Assembly (NCBI GenBank): GCA_963727955.1
Contig: CAVSII010000010.1
Coordinates: 1-64,000, forward strand
Source of the DNA: Bog-756 sp963727955
GTDB taxonomy: Bacteria; Actinomycetota; Acidimicrobiia; Acidimicrobiales; RAAP-2
Length of the DNA: 64,000 bases
Direction of reading: 5' to 3'
The notes beneath the pieces were generated by a model, which was not told where the DNA came from, searched no databases, and saw nothing but the letters and a program-made list of their open reading frames with translations. The position numbers and the translations under genes are program-made. Shown here piece by piece: positions 55,544-63,650 of the stretch. Position 1 is the stretch's first letter; each line of letters opens with the position of its first letter.

Positions 55544-57543
55544 CGCCGAGGCGAGGACGTCAAACCGCTCCCCGCCACTTCGTGTAGTCCCCCGCCGTCG
55601 GCGTCGCCGCCTCTGGCCATGGCATCGCCGTACTCCTTGAGCCAGCCCCAGAACAGATCGGCCGGCATCGGGCGGGCCAGGTAGTAGCCCTGGGCACGGT
55701 CACAACCGAGATCCCTCAGCTGCCGCCAGGTGGCGCTGTCCTCCACCCCTTCGGCCACCGTCTGTAGGCCGAGGTTCCGGGCCAGGTCGACCACCGACCG
55801 GACGATGACAGCATCGTGACCCTCGTTGGCCATGTCCTGCACAAAGGCACGGTCGATCTTGAGCTCGTGCACCGGGAGATCGCGTAGATAGGCCAGAGAG
55901 GAGTAGCCGGTGCCGAAGTCGTCGATGGAGATGGTGACTCCCATCTGGGCCAGATCGGTCAGGACACGGCGGGCCCGCTTGGGATCCGTCATGATGATCG
56001 TCTCGGTGATCTCGAGATCGAGCAAGTGGGCGGGAACATCGCTCCGGACAAGAGCATCATGCACTGACTCGATGAGGGAGGCGTCGAGCAGGCTGCGGGT
56101 GGACAGGTTCACGGCGATCGACAACTCGTCGGGATCATCAGGTCCGGCAGCATCCATCCACCGACGGCACTGACGGAGGGCCTCATTGATGACCCATTCC
56201 GTCATGGGCTCGATCAGGCCTGTCCGCTCTGCCTCGGGGATGAATCGGTCCGGATAGAGCAGGCCGCGAGTCGGGTGCTGCCAACGCACCAACGCCTCGG
56301 CTCCCAGAACCCGTCCGGTGGTGAGCGACGCCTTGGGCTGGTAGTGGAGAACGAACTCGTCGCGGGTGACGGCGTTGCGCAACTCCCCGAGCATGGCCAC
56401 CCGGGCCGGCGTGTTCACGTTGAGGTCGTCGGTGTAGACGACCACACTGGCTTGCGAGTCCTTGGCCACGTACATGGCCACGTCTGCCCGCTGGAGGAGA
56501 AAGTCTGCGGTGTTCCCGTCGGTAGGGGCCATCGAGATCCCGCAGCTTGCCTCGATACCCAGAATGTTCCCTTCCACTTCGAAGGGCTCCTCCAGAACCC
56601 TGATGATCCGCTCCGCCACCTTGACCACTTCGGTTTCGCCGGCAATCCGGGGCAGGAGCACGCAGAACTCGTCGCCACCCAGGCGGGCCAGGGTGTCCCC
56701 GGCCCGCAGGGCGGTCCTCACCCTCGGACCGACCTCGATGAGCACCTGGTCGCCGTACCTGTGACCCATGGTGTCATTGATCTCCTTGAAACGGTCGAGA
56801 TCGAAGAGAAGAACGGCGGACGAGTCGCCCTGGGCGCAGGCCAGCACCTGGTCGGTCGTCTCGTAGAAGAAGGCACGGTTAGGGAGGCCGGTCAGCATGT
56901 CGTAGCGGGCCTGATGGGCCAGCAAGGCCTCTGCCTCTTCCTTCTTGGCACCGGTCGCTCCCGCCATGCGGATCACGATGGCCACGACGCAGCCGCCCAG
57001 GGCGCCGATGGCCTCGGCCTGGCCACGTGGGAGGAAGGATGGGATGGCGGCGATCCAGACGAGGTACTGGGCCACAAATATGTTGAGAACCGTCCACAGG
57101 AGCACCGGGCGCCACATCGAAGATCCGCTCAACTCGATCTCCTGGAGGGCGACGAAGGCGTACGCCATACCGAGGACCGGCCCCCAACCGGTCATATAGA
57201 TAACCGTGGTGACGGCCAGGACATAGACGGCCAGCCGGAGGTGGCACTTGATCGACGCCGGCGGCGCCGAGTGCCAGGGCTGAACGATGAAGGAGAGGGC
57301 CAGCGAACCGCCGATGGCCACGGCGTAGGCCCAGATGGGCAGGGTGGCCACCAACCCGTAGGCCCGGAAGATGACGAGTACCCCCAGGGCCACCGGACCG
57401 ACCACGTAGCTCAGAACGATGGGCGAGAGGCTCTTCGGCCCCGACGGGCCTTCTCCCCCCGTGGCGGCGTTCCCGGTGGACCGCCCGCCGGTGGGCCGGG
57501 GCCCCCGGGCCCTCGCGGTCCCCTCAGATGGCGTGATTCCCAC
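55540..57543 (-). CDS. Membrane GGDEF-EAL cyclic-di-GMP protein 1
   Basis: A 667-residue protein. The N-terminal part after a Gly/Pro-rich 40-residue start has about six membrane spans (from IVLSYVVGPVALGVLVIF to AIGALGGCVVAIVI), so it is a membrane sensor of unknown signal. GGDEF is intact in LARLGGDEFCVLLPRIAG, and EAL in GAEALVRWQHPTRG, with DDFGTGYSSLAYLRDLPVHELKID and TVAEGVED as catalytic context. Both activities look possible. GTG 57543 is given as the start. It is coupled by a 4-bp overlap to the second GGDEF-EAL gene and is divergent from the quinone-reductase-like gene. Confidence 0.92.
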   Translation of the reverse strand: MGITPSEGTARARGPRPTGGRSTGNAATGGEGPSGPKSLSPIVLSYVVGPVALGVLVIFRAYGLVATLPIWAYAVAIGGSLALSFIVQPWHSAPPASIKCHLRLAVYVLAVTTVIYMTGWGPVLGMAYAFVALQEIELSGSSMWRPVLLWTVLNIFVAQYLVWIAAIPSFLPRGQAEAIGALGGCVVAIVIRMAGATGAKKEEAEALLAHQARYDMLTGLPNRAFFYETTDQVLACAQGDSSAVLLFDLDRFKEINDTMGHRYGDQVLIEVGPRVRTALRAGDTLARLGGDEFCVLLPRIAGETEVVKVAERIIRVLEEPFEVEGNILGIEASCGISMAPTDGNTADFLLQRADVAMYVAKDSQASVVVYTDDLNVNTPARVAMLGELRNAVTRDEFVLHYQPKASLTTGRVLGAEALVRWQHPTRGLLYPDRFIPEAERTGLIEPMTEWVINEALRQCRRWMDAAGPDDPDELSIAVNLSTRSLLDASLIESVHDALVRSDVPAHLLDLEITETIIMTDPKRARRVLTDLAQMGVTISIDDFGTGYSSLAYLRDLPVHELKIDRAFVQDMANEGHDAVIVRSVVDLARNLGLQTVAEGVEDSATWRQLRDLGCDRAQGYYLARPMPADLFWGWLKEYGDAMARGGDADGGGLHEVAGSGLTSSPRR

Positions 57544-57728
57544 GATTGGGTATCGGCACCTGTCGGGTTCTACTTGAGAGAAGAAACCGGCTCCGGCCTG
57601 GGACTATTCGCTCGAGTCGCCCGGCCCCACCCCAACGGATGCGGCCCGGCGCCCTCCCTCGGACCGAGGAACGTGGCAGTCCGGCTGTCTAGAGTGAACC
57701 ACCGGGACGACAGATCGGGGTACCAGCC

Positions 57729-58700
57729 TTGAGGGCAGCGGTGTACTACCAAACAGGGGATCCGGAGGTCTTCCGCTACGAGGAGGTCCCCGACCCGGTG
57801 GTGGGACCGGGCGACGTTCTGATCCGGGTGGCGGCCGTCAGCATCGAAGGAGGCGACACCCTCAACCGGCTGGGCGGCGACATGGCCCGGGTCCCGCATA
57901 TCGTGGGCTATCAGTGTGCCGGCACGGTCATAGCCACCGGACCGTCGGTCACCCACTTTGCCATCGGTGATTCGGTGGTCACCGTCGGACTGGACGGTTC
58001 CCATGCCGAGCTCCGAGCGGCGGGTGAGCCCTTCTGCTGGCCTGTCCCCCCGGGGCTGTCCCTCGAAGAGGCGGCGTGCGTCCCGGTCCCTTTCGGCACC
58101 GCCGAGGACTGCCTCTTCGAATTCGGGAGGCTCCAGGCCGGCGAGACCGTGCTCATCCATGCCGGCGCCAGCGGTGTGGGTACTGCCGCCATCCAGTTGG
58201 CCAAAAGGGCGGGCGCCAGGGTGCTGGCCACCGCATCCAGCGACAGCCGACTGGAGCGCCTGGGTGCCCTGGGCCTCGACCACGGCATCAACTACGTGAA
58301 AGACGACTTCGTCGACGCCGTTCGGCAGGTGACCGATGGGAGGGGTGCCGACGTGATCGTGGATTCGATCGGGGGTCCCACCCTGCAGAAGAGCCTCCAC
58401 AGCTTGGCCTACCGGGGACGGTGCATCACCTTCGGGGACGCCGGACGGGAGGGCGCTGGAGCAAAGCTGGACATCTCCATGATGCGGGCCAACACCCAAA
58501 CGCTGGTCGGCTACTTCCTGGGCGGCGAGCTGTTCATGGGCACACGGGCCCACGCCATGATCGGCTCCCTGCTGACCGATGTGGCCGCCGGCCAGCTCAA
58601 AGTGATCATCGATCGTCGGTTCCCCTTGGCCGACGCAGCCGAGGCCCACGCCTACATCGAGGGGAGAAATGCATTCGGACGGGTCCTTCTGATCCCGTGA
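57729..58700 (+). CDS. Quinone oxidoreductase-like MDR protein
   Basis: A 323-residue medium-chain reductase of the zinc-free quinone oxidoreductase branch. YEEVPDPVVGPGDVLIRVAAVSI opens the catalytic domain, IVGYQCAGTVIATG replaces the GHExxG zinc signature, and VLIHAGASGVGTAAIQLAK is the NADPH-binding motif. It starts at TTG 57729. It would reduce an enone or quinone with NADPH. It is divergent from the GGDEF-EAL operon, and followed by a GNAT gene after 50 bp. Confidence 0.9.
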   Translation: MRAAVYYQTGDPEVFRYEEVPDPVVGPGDVLIRVAAVSIEGGDTLNRLGGDMARVPHIVGYQCAGTVIATGPSVTHFAIGDSVVTVGLDGSHAELRAAGEPFCWPVPPGLSLEEAACVPVPFGTAEDCLFEFGRLQAGETVLIHAGASGVGTAAIQLAKRAGARVLATASSDSRLERLGALGLDHGINYVKDDFVDAVRQVTDGRGADVIVDSIGGPTLQKSLHSLAYRGRCITFGDAGREGAGAKLDISMMRANTQTLVGYFLGGELFMGTRAHAMIGSLLTDVAAGQLKVIIDRRFPLADAAEAHAYIEGRNAFGRVLLIP

Positions 58701-58750
58701 CCTGAGCCGATGACCTGATCCGACGGTCACCTCGGTAGCCTGAGGCGACC

Positions 58751-59236
58751 ATGATCAGACCGGCTAGCGAGGATGACGTCGACGCGCTGGTGCAGCTCAT
58801 TCACGAGCTGGCCGACTACGAGCGCTCACCCGAGTCGGTGCACATCGACGGCGAGCAGCTGAGGGCCGCACTCTTCGGCGCCTCACCGACCGTCTTCGCC
58901 CACGTCGCCGACGAGGACGGAGACATCGTCGGCATGGCCATCTGGTTCCTCAGCTTCTCCACCTGGACCGGACGTACCGGCATTGCCCTCGAAGATCTCT
59001 ACGTCCGTCCCGAAGGCCGCAACCAGGGGATCGGCCGAGCGCTCGTCTCCCGATTGGCCGCCATCGCCCACCATTCTGGCTACGGGCGCCTCGACTGGTC
59101 GGTACTGGATTGGAACCAATCCGCCATTCGCTTCTATCAGTCGCTCGGGGCGGTGCCGATGGACGAGTGGATCGGCTACCGGCTGTCCGGCGAGGCGCTG
59201 GCCGCGTTGGGCTCCCCTGACCATCGGGAGGAATGA
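58751..59236 (+). CDS. GNAT N-acetyltransferase
   Basis: A 161-residue acetyltransferase. IRPASEDDVDALVQLIHELADYERSP is the typical start, VYVRPEGRNQGIGRALVSRLAAIA-like sequence (LYVRPEGRNQGIGRAL) is the acetyl-CoA pyrophosphate loop with Q-x-x-G-x-G/A, and LDWNQSAIRFYQSLGAVPMDEW is the C-terminal signature. The N-terminal pattern resembles diamine/spermidine acetyltransferases (SAT-like), so a polyamine substrate is possible. Uncertain beyond the fold. Confidence 0.88.
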   Translation: MIRPASEDDVDALVQLIHELADYERSPESVHIDGEQLRAALFGASPTVFAHVADEDGDIVGMAIWFLSFSTWTGRTGIALEDLYVRPEGRNQGIGRALVSRLAAIAHHSGYGRLDWSVLDWNQSAIRFYQSLGAVPMDEWIGYRLSGEALAALGSPDHREE

Positions 59237-59259
59237 GCCGTACGATTGGTCGGCAGCGC

Positions 59260-59469
59260 TTAGCTGGGTTGCTCGGTGGCCCTCACAAGGCGGTGTGGGG
59301 CTTCTGCCTCAGGCGGGCGAGTGATTCCACCAAGTGTCAGGAACTCCTCCAGGACTCCTCCGGCCCCCAGCTCAACTTGAAGTTCGGGGTTGCCGCCACC
59401 AACAATCCGGGTGCCGATGCCGATGGCAACCAGCACCGCTGCGATCACGATCCACGGAACATAGGTCAT
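59260..59469 (-). CDS. Small single-span membrane protein
   Basis: A 69-residue protein starting at ATG 59469 with AAAGGAA eight bases upstream. It has one N-terminal membrane span (VPWIVIAAVLVAIGIGTRIVGG) then a hydrophilic tail (LEEFLTLGGITRPPEAEAPHRL). I do not recognise the family. The good ribosome site and hydrophobic pattern support it; the tail is convergent with the GNAT gene. Confidence 0.5.
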   Translation of the reverse strand: MTYVPWIVIAAVLVAIGIGTRIVGGGNPELQVELGAGGVLEEFLTLGGITRPPEAEAPHRLVRATEQPS

Positions 59470-59525
59470 TTGTTCATTCCTTTCGCTCGTTAAGGTCAGT
59501 CCTAATCCGCCCGGCTGTCGAGACT

Positions 59526-59547
59526 CGAATCGCCAGCTGGCGATTCG
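59526..59547. promoter_or_regulatory. 22-bp perfect palindrome
   Basis: The half-site CGAATCGCCAG is followed at once by its exact reverse complement. It lies 57 bp upstream of the small membrane protein start on the minus strand. Perfect symmetry without a loop suits a dimeric DNA-binding protein better than a terminator. The rest of 59548-59978 has no gene I can support. Confidence 0.5.
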
Positions 59548-59978
59548 CACCCTCTTCACCCTGTCGGTGGAGGGGTTGAGGACGCTCACGGGGCCGTAAC
59601 GGTCGTTGGCCATGTAGGCGTGAGTGATGGTCAGGCCAGCCGCCCCTGGCGCTCCTGCCGGAGCGTCAACCCAACCTCGGTGTGCTCAGCCGCATCGACC
59701 GCAGCAGCTGACCTCATCGCTGACCGGGACAATCGGGACCGAACGACCTGCGCCATGTCATACCACCAGTGCTGATGACTTTCCTCGAGCTTATGACGGT
59801 GAAGAAAGCAAATCCAGGCCCTTCCCCGATGAAGCGATCGTGTTCACATTCGATGCCTGTCTTCACGACGCTGTCTGGTTGTTTGCCCAATACGCCGGGG
59901 TCTTCGACCCCCATCGATCCCCACCATGCGGCGGTCTGGGAGGCCCGTTACCAGAGAGGTCGTGCAACACTTACATGG

Positions 59979-60491
59979 ATGGGCCGGATTGCGGGTTTGG
60001 CAGTGGTGATGAGCGTCCTCGGCGTGACGGGCTGCTCGACGATCGGTTCGACGGTCCGGACCACGACTACAACTTTGACTACCTCCCCTGCGGAGAGATC
60101 TCCGGCGCTGAGCGGAGCCACGACCACGACAACGATGGCTGACGCCGAAGGTACGTCATCCTCGACGGTTCCGAGCTCATCGAGGTGTGTGAAGGCCACC
60201 GTGCTGGTCACAGCCACGGACCCCAGCCGGTCACAGTCCGTCTGCTTAATAGCGGGAGGGAAGCTGTTCGTCACTCTGCCGGGTAAAAGCTCTCCGGGCA
60301 CCGGACCCTGGCTGTCTGCTCCAGAAAGCCTGAACACGTCGGTTGTAGAGCCAACAGCCACAACAGATGCGGGCGGAATCTACGTGTCGCATTTCACCGC
60401 AATTGGCGCCGGAAATACCGAAATCCGTGCCTCTTATGCACCGTGCGCCGCCATTGCGAACGGGTCGACCGGGTGCTCGCTACCCTCTTGA
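59979..60491 (+). CDS. Putative secreted lipoprotein, chagasin-like C-terminus
   Basis: A 170-residue protein starting MGRIAGLAVVMSVLGVTGC, a lipoprotein signal with the lipobox VTGC. A Thr/Ser-rich linker follows. The C-terminal ~90 residues (GKLFVTLPG...GTGPWLSAPESL...GGIYVSHFTAIGAGNTEIRASY) resemble the chagasin/I42 protease-inhibitor fold: a Gly-rich GTGPW loop and a late G-x-x-x-I-R-A-S-Y strand. That match is weak and by eye. Start could be further upstream, but the lipoprotein signal fixes ATG 59979. Confidence 0.6.
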   Translation: MGRIAGLAVVMSVLGVTGCSTIGSTVRTTTTTLTTSPAERSPALSGATTTTTMADAEGTSSSTVPSSSRCVKATVLVTATDPSRSQSVCLIAGGKLFVTLPGKSSPGTGPWLSAPESLNTSVVEPTATTDAGGIYVSHFTAIGAGNTEIRASYAPCAAIANGSTGCSLPS

Positions 60492-60996
60492 CGTTCCAGA
60501 TCCTTGTCAAGGTGACCTCGTGAGCCGACGGGGTCAACTGAGGCCGACGTGCTCACCCGGTGAAGGATCACCTACGAGCCAGTGGGGTCAGCGGGGGGAA
60601 CGGGCGAAGCATGGGCGACGGCTGACGGACCCGAACAGTGCAAGGCTTGGGTCGGCGCGGTTAGTGGTGGAGGTCCTTTTCGGGGCGACGATCATGACCG
60701 GCTGCGCAGTGAGGTGCAGCTGTCCGCCACACAGTCGTGTTTGCAGACGCTGTGCCGTGCAACGGCGTTGATCTTTCGTTATCTCGATCAATGGCGACAG
60801 ATCCAGCTGATGCCATCTTTTCGGTCGGGCTCTGTCTTCCGTCATGTGCCGAGCAAGGCACAGCGAACCCGAGGGGCGCAGCGCTGCACCAGCCATACCG
60901 TGATGCCCGGCCTCTCTCGATAGCCGATGATTCCTGCTGGCCCGATAGTCAGCGATAATTCCCTATGGGCAAGTACCCCTCACACGTCGAGGTTTT
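60492..60996. other. Gap with no supported gene
   Basis: About 500 bp between the lipoprotein and the GNAT gene. It contains two direct copies of a word close to GAGCC-(5-6 nt)-GGGGTCA near 60525 and 60575, which may be remnants of an element end. No frame here has recognisable content. Confidence 0.35.
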
Positions 60997-61554
60997 ATGA
61001 CGAAACGCTGGTCGATCAGGCTGACCCGACCCACCGATCGGGATGCGATAGTTGGCGTCGTCCGAGAGGCGTTCTCCAGTGCCGATCGCGATGCTCAGGA
61101 AGAGGTCGACATCGTCCTCGTTACGTGGTCGCTCAAGGCAGCGGTTTTGGGGCTCGACCTAGTCGCAATCGAAGATGACAAGGTTGTTGGCCATGTGCTC
61201 GGAGCGTACGGGAGCCTCGACGAACGCCGCATCGTCGGAGTGGCTCCGTTGACAGTCGCTCCCCACCGCCAGGGCAAGGGCATCGGGTCCGGCCTTATGA
61301 ATCGGCTGCTTCGTCAAACTGAGGAGATCGGAGAGCCGCTCCTCGCGCTGCTCGGACTACCCGGCTACTACAGCCGATTCGGCTTCGAGCCGGCTGGGCC
61401 ACTCGGCATTGACTGCCCGTCTGTCGGTTCCGGCAATCCGCATTTCTTGATCCGCAAGCTGGAAACGTACAGCCCCGATTATCGGGGCGAGTTCAGATAC
61501 TGCTGGGAGTTGGCGTCCGGCCGATCAATGGTTTCAGAGAGGCCGCCCCACTGA
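60997..61554 (+). CDS. YhbS-like GNAT acetyltransferase
   Basis: A 185-residue acetyltransferase. IRLTRPTDRDAIVGVVREAF begins the fold, VGVAPLTVAPHRQGKGIGSGLMNRLL is the acetyl-CoA loop, and LLALLGLPGYYSRFGFEPAGPLGI is characteristic of the YhbS/putative acetyltransferase group. Function otherwise unknown. It converges on the collagen-like gene, with 65 bp between stops. Confidence 0.9.
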   Translation: MTKRWSIRLTRPTDRDAIVGVVREAFSSADRDAQEEVDIVLVTWSLKAAVLGLDLVAIEDDKVVGHVLGAYGSLDERRIVGVAPLTVAPHRQGKGIGSGLMNRLLRQTEEIGEPLLALLGLPGYYSRFGFEPAGPLGIDCPSVGSGNPHFLIRKLETYSPDYRGEFRYCWELASGRSMVSERPPH

Positions 61555-61619
61555 TCCGGTGTTCAGCGAAATCCCGGGCACATTGTCGGGTGCACTCCTC
61601 CGGGACACCTTCCCGAGCG

Positions 61620-62552
61620 TCACCCAAGCTGTTGGATCAGCAACGAGGCACCGACGGGCTGCGTACCGCCGGCAAGAGGGGTGATCGTCAATGCGGTTGA
61701 GTTCCCGATCGGGTTCAGGACCTCCAGAGTTTCGTCCGCAGTTGTCGTCGTGACGAGCGACTCGCCCACGAGCTGCGACGTTCCGGTGGCCCGGCCCACT
61801 ACGGTGGCGGGAAGTCCCACCCCGTCGAGACTGAGTTCGAATTGCACCGGCCTCGTTGACGGAGACTTGAAATGTCACCTGATACGTGCCGACGTCGGCC
61901 AGGGTGAATGAAGAACCATTCACCCGCGTGATTGTTCCATCTGTAGGCCCGTCCTGGGGAAACGACACCGGGTCGCCGGGAGCCACGGTGGCAGCGTTAT
62001 CCGGGGGCATCAGCGCGAAGAACTCTGCATAATCGGAGGTGGCAGGAGTCCCCGCCGGCCCGCGTGGCCCGGGAGGTCCCGCGGGGCCTTGCGATCCAGG
62101 AGGTCCCGCCTGACCTTGCGATCCGGCTGTTGCCGATCCTTCGTTGGCCGAAGTCCCACCGACCACAGGAGCAGCGAGGGTCTTTCCGCCCATAGAGCCG
62201 CTGAAGGTGGCATCACCGAATGCAAACACTCCGCCGTCCTGGGCCACCAGCCAGTACCCGCGGTCATCCGAGGTCGCGACGATGCCGGTGATCGGCGAGT
62301 TCAGGTGCTTGCCGGCCATCGATCCGTAGAACCGAGCGGTCCCGAAGGCGAATACACCTCCGTCGGCTGCGGCCAGCCAGTAACCGCTTCCGCCTCCCAC
62401 CTGGGCGACTCGAGTGGCGGATTCCAAGCGGGCCGTCAGCGTTGCAGAAGCTCCGGAGCTCCGCGTTTGTCCCCAACCATCATGATCGATCCGATGATCA
62501 GCAAAGCGACCGCTGCCATCGCAATTCTCGTGCCGCCCTGTCGGATCTTCAC
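61620..62552 (-). pseudogene. Secreted collagen-like protein with GYW repeats and BclA-type C-terminus, frameshifted twice
   Basis: GTG 62552 with AGGAGGAAG just upstream begins MKIRQGGTRIAMAAVALLII, a signal peptide, but that frame soon stops. The next frame carries ASATLTARLESATRVAQVGG, two GYW repeats (GYWLAAADGGVFAFGTARF, GYWLVAQDGGVFAFGDATF) and a collagen-like Gly-x-y stretch (GPAGPPGPRGPAGT), then FALMPPDNAATVAPGDPVSF. Near 61850 the frame shifts again to LSLDGVGLPATVVGRATGTS...LNPIGNSTALTITPLAGG, the trimeric C-terminal domain seen in BclA-like collagen proteins. The two shifts (about 62455-62475 and 61850) compensate in length. An intact version would be a ~310-residue surface protein. 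Sequence error or decay is undecided. Confidence 0.75.
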
Positions 62553-62773
62553 AGATCTTCCTCCTGGTGTTTGCCTCAACAGTGGACCGACCTCTACGCC
62601 GTTCTAGTCGATGGTTCCTGCAATTGTGATGATCCTCAAAAGACGGCCCTGGCGGTTCTTCGATAAATGCAACCTTCAACAGGGAGCGGGCAATACGCTG
62701 GCGTGGGGATTCGACGTAGTGCGCTGGACTGTTCTACCGAGCTGGCGTTCGGAGGAGTTGTTCAGGACAGACT

Positions 62774-63062
62774 ATGCGTGTGCGTCTGGAGATCTATGTC
62801 CGACCGAGTGCATCGTCGACCACAGTCGGCGGCGAGTATGACGGCTCGTTGGTTGTGCGTGTGATCGAGTCGGCCGATAGAGGTCGAGCAACCGAGGCTG
62901 CGCTCGCGGCAGTAGCCGAGGCTCTTTCGGTGCCGCCGGTCTGTGACGCTAGTCAGAGGGGCCTCGAGCAAGCGAAAACTGATCGAAATCGAGGTCGAAG
63001 CCTCCGAACAGGAGGTTGCTAGGACGGCAGCGGCGAACCTGCGGGCTGGAGGTAAGTGCTGA
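62774..63062 (+). pseudogene. DUF167 family gene, frameshifted
   Basis: ATG 62774 begins RVRLEIYVRPSASSTTVGGEYDGSLVVRVIESADRGRATEAALAAVAEAL, matching the first half of the small YggU/DUF167 family. After LSVPP (near 62945) the expected continuation VTLVRGASSKRKLIEIEV is found in another frame and runs to TGA 63060-63062. A single extra base explains it. The function of DUF167 proteins is unknown. Either a broken gene or an indel error. Confidence 0.75.
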
Positions 63063-63279
63063 TCGATGTCCCCACCACGAGCGTTTAGGTAGGCGTTACC
63101 GCTCAACCAGATGGCCCTGATGGTCGATAGATCGTTATGGACCGGGAAGAGAGCGACGGCCAGTTCTTCGGGTGGAGCTGGTGGCATGTTCCTCGTTGGC
63201 TTGGCCGATTCTCAACCAGAACACTGGGGCTGGGCCGTCGCGTACTGCTCGAGATCGTGACCCAGATTGGCTGATCGGG

Positions 63280-63650
63280 AGGTGCGAGGCGACCCTCGCC
63301 AGGCAATTTTGGTTGTTCGGCCCAGACGGCGGTCCGACGACCAATGCGAGGATGCACCTGGCAAGAGAATTTAACCATCAGATCGACTGGCAGAGGCCCG
63401 AGTTCTGTGGAACAACAGGTGCTCGATGCGTCGAGACGCCATCGAGGACCCGACAGCCCGGACGTGCTATTGGCCGAGGAGTTGCTTGCTATCAACTTGG
63501 TCAAGTCTGGAATGACCGACGATGCGAGGCGGCTCTTCGCCCACGTCGGTGATGCGAACAGCAGCGGCTCCTCGGCTCTGACCACCGGGACACCCTTTCG
63601 GCCCGCTCGTTGGCTTTCAGCGTTCGAACGTCCTGGTCAGTCTCCGTAGG
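63280..63650 (+). pseudogene. TPR-protein fragment in two frames
   Basis: Two tetratricopeptide-type units are recognisable but out of frame with each other. One reads FGPDGGPTTNARMHLAREF, the other VEQQVLDASRRHRGPDSPDV followed by LLAEELLAINLVKSGMTDDARRLFAHV, matching the ...LGPDHPDTL...LA...G...EAR pattern of actinobacterial TPR proteins. The shift is near 63400. There is no start or complete domain. It looks like a relic of a larger TPR gene. Confidence 0.55.

Noticed and set aside
60515..60600. Insertion-sequence end repeats
   Set aside because: Two short GAGCC...GGGGTCA words resemble ends of some insertion sequences, but there is no transposase, no matching opposite end and no target duplication.
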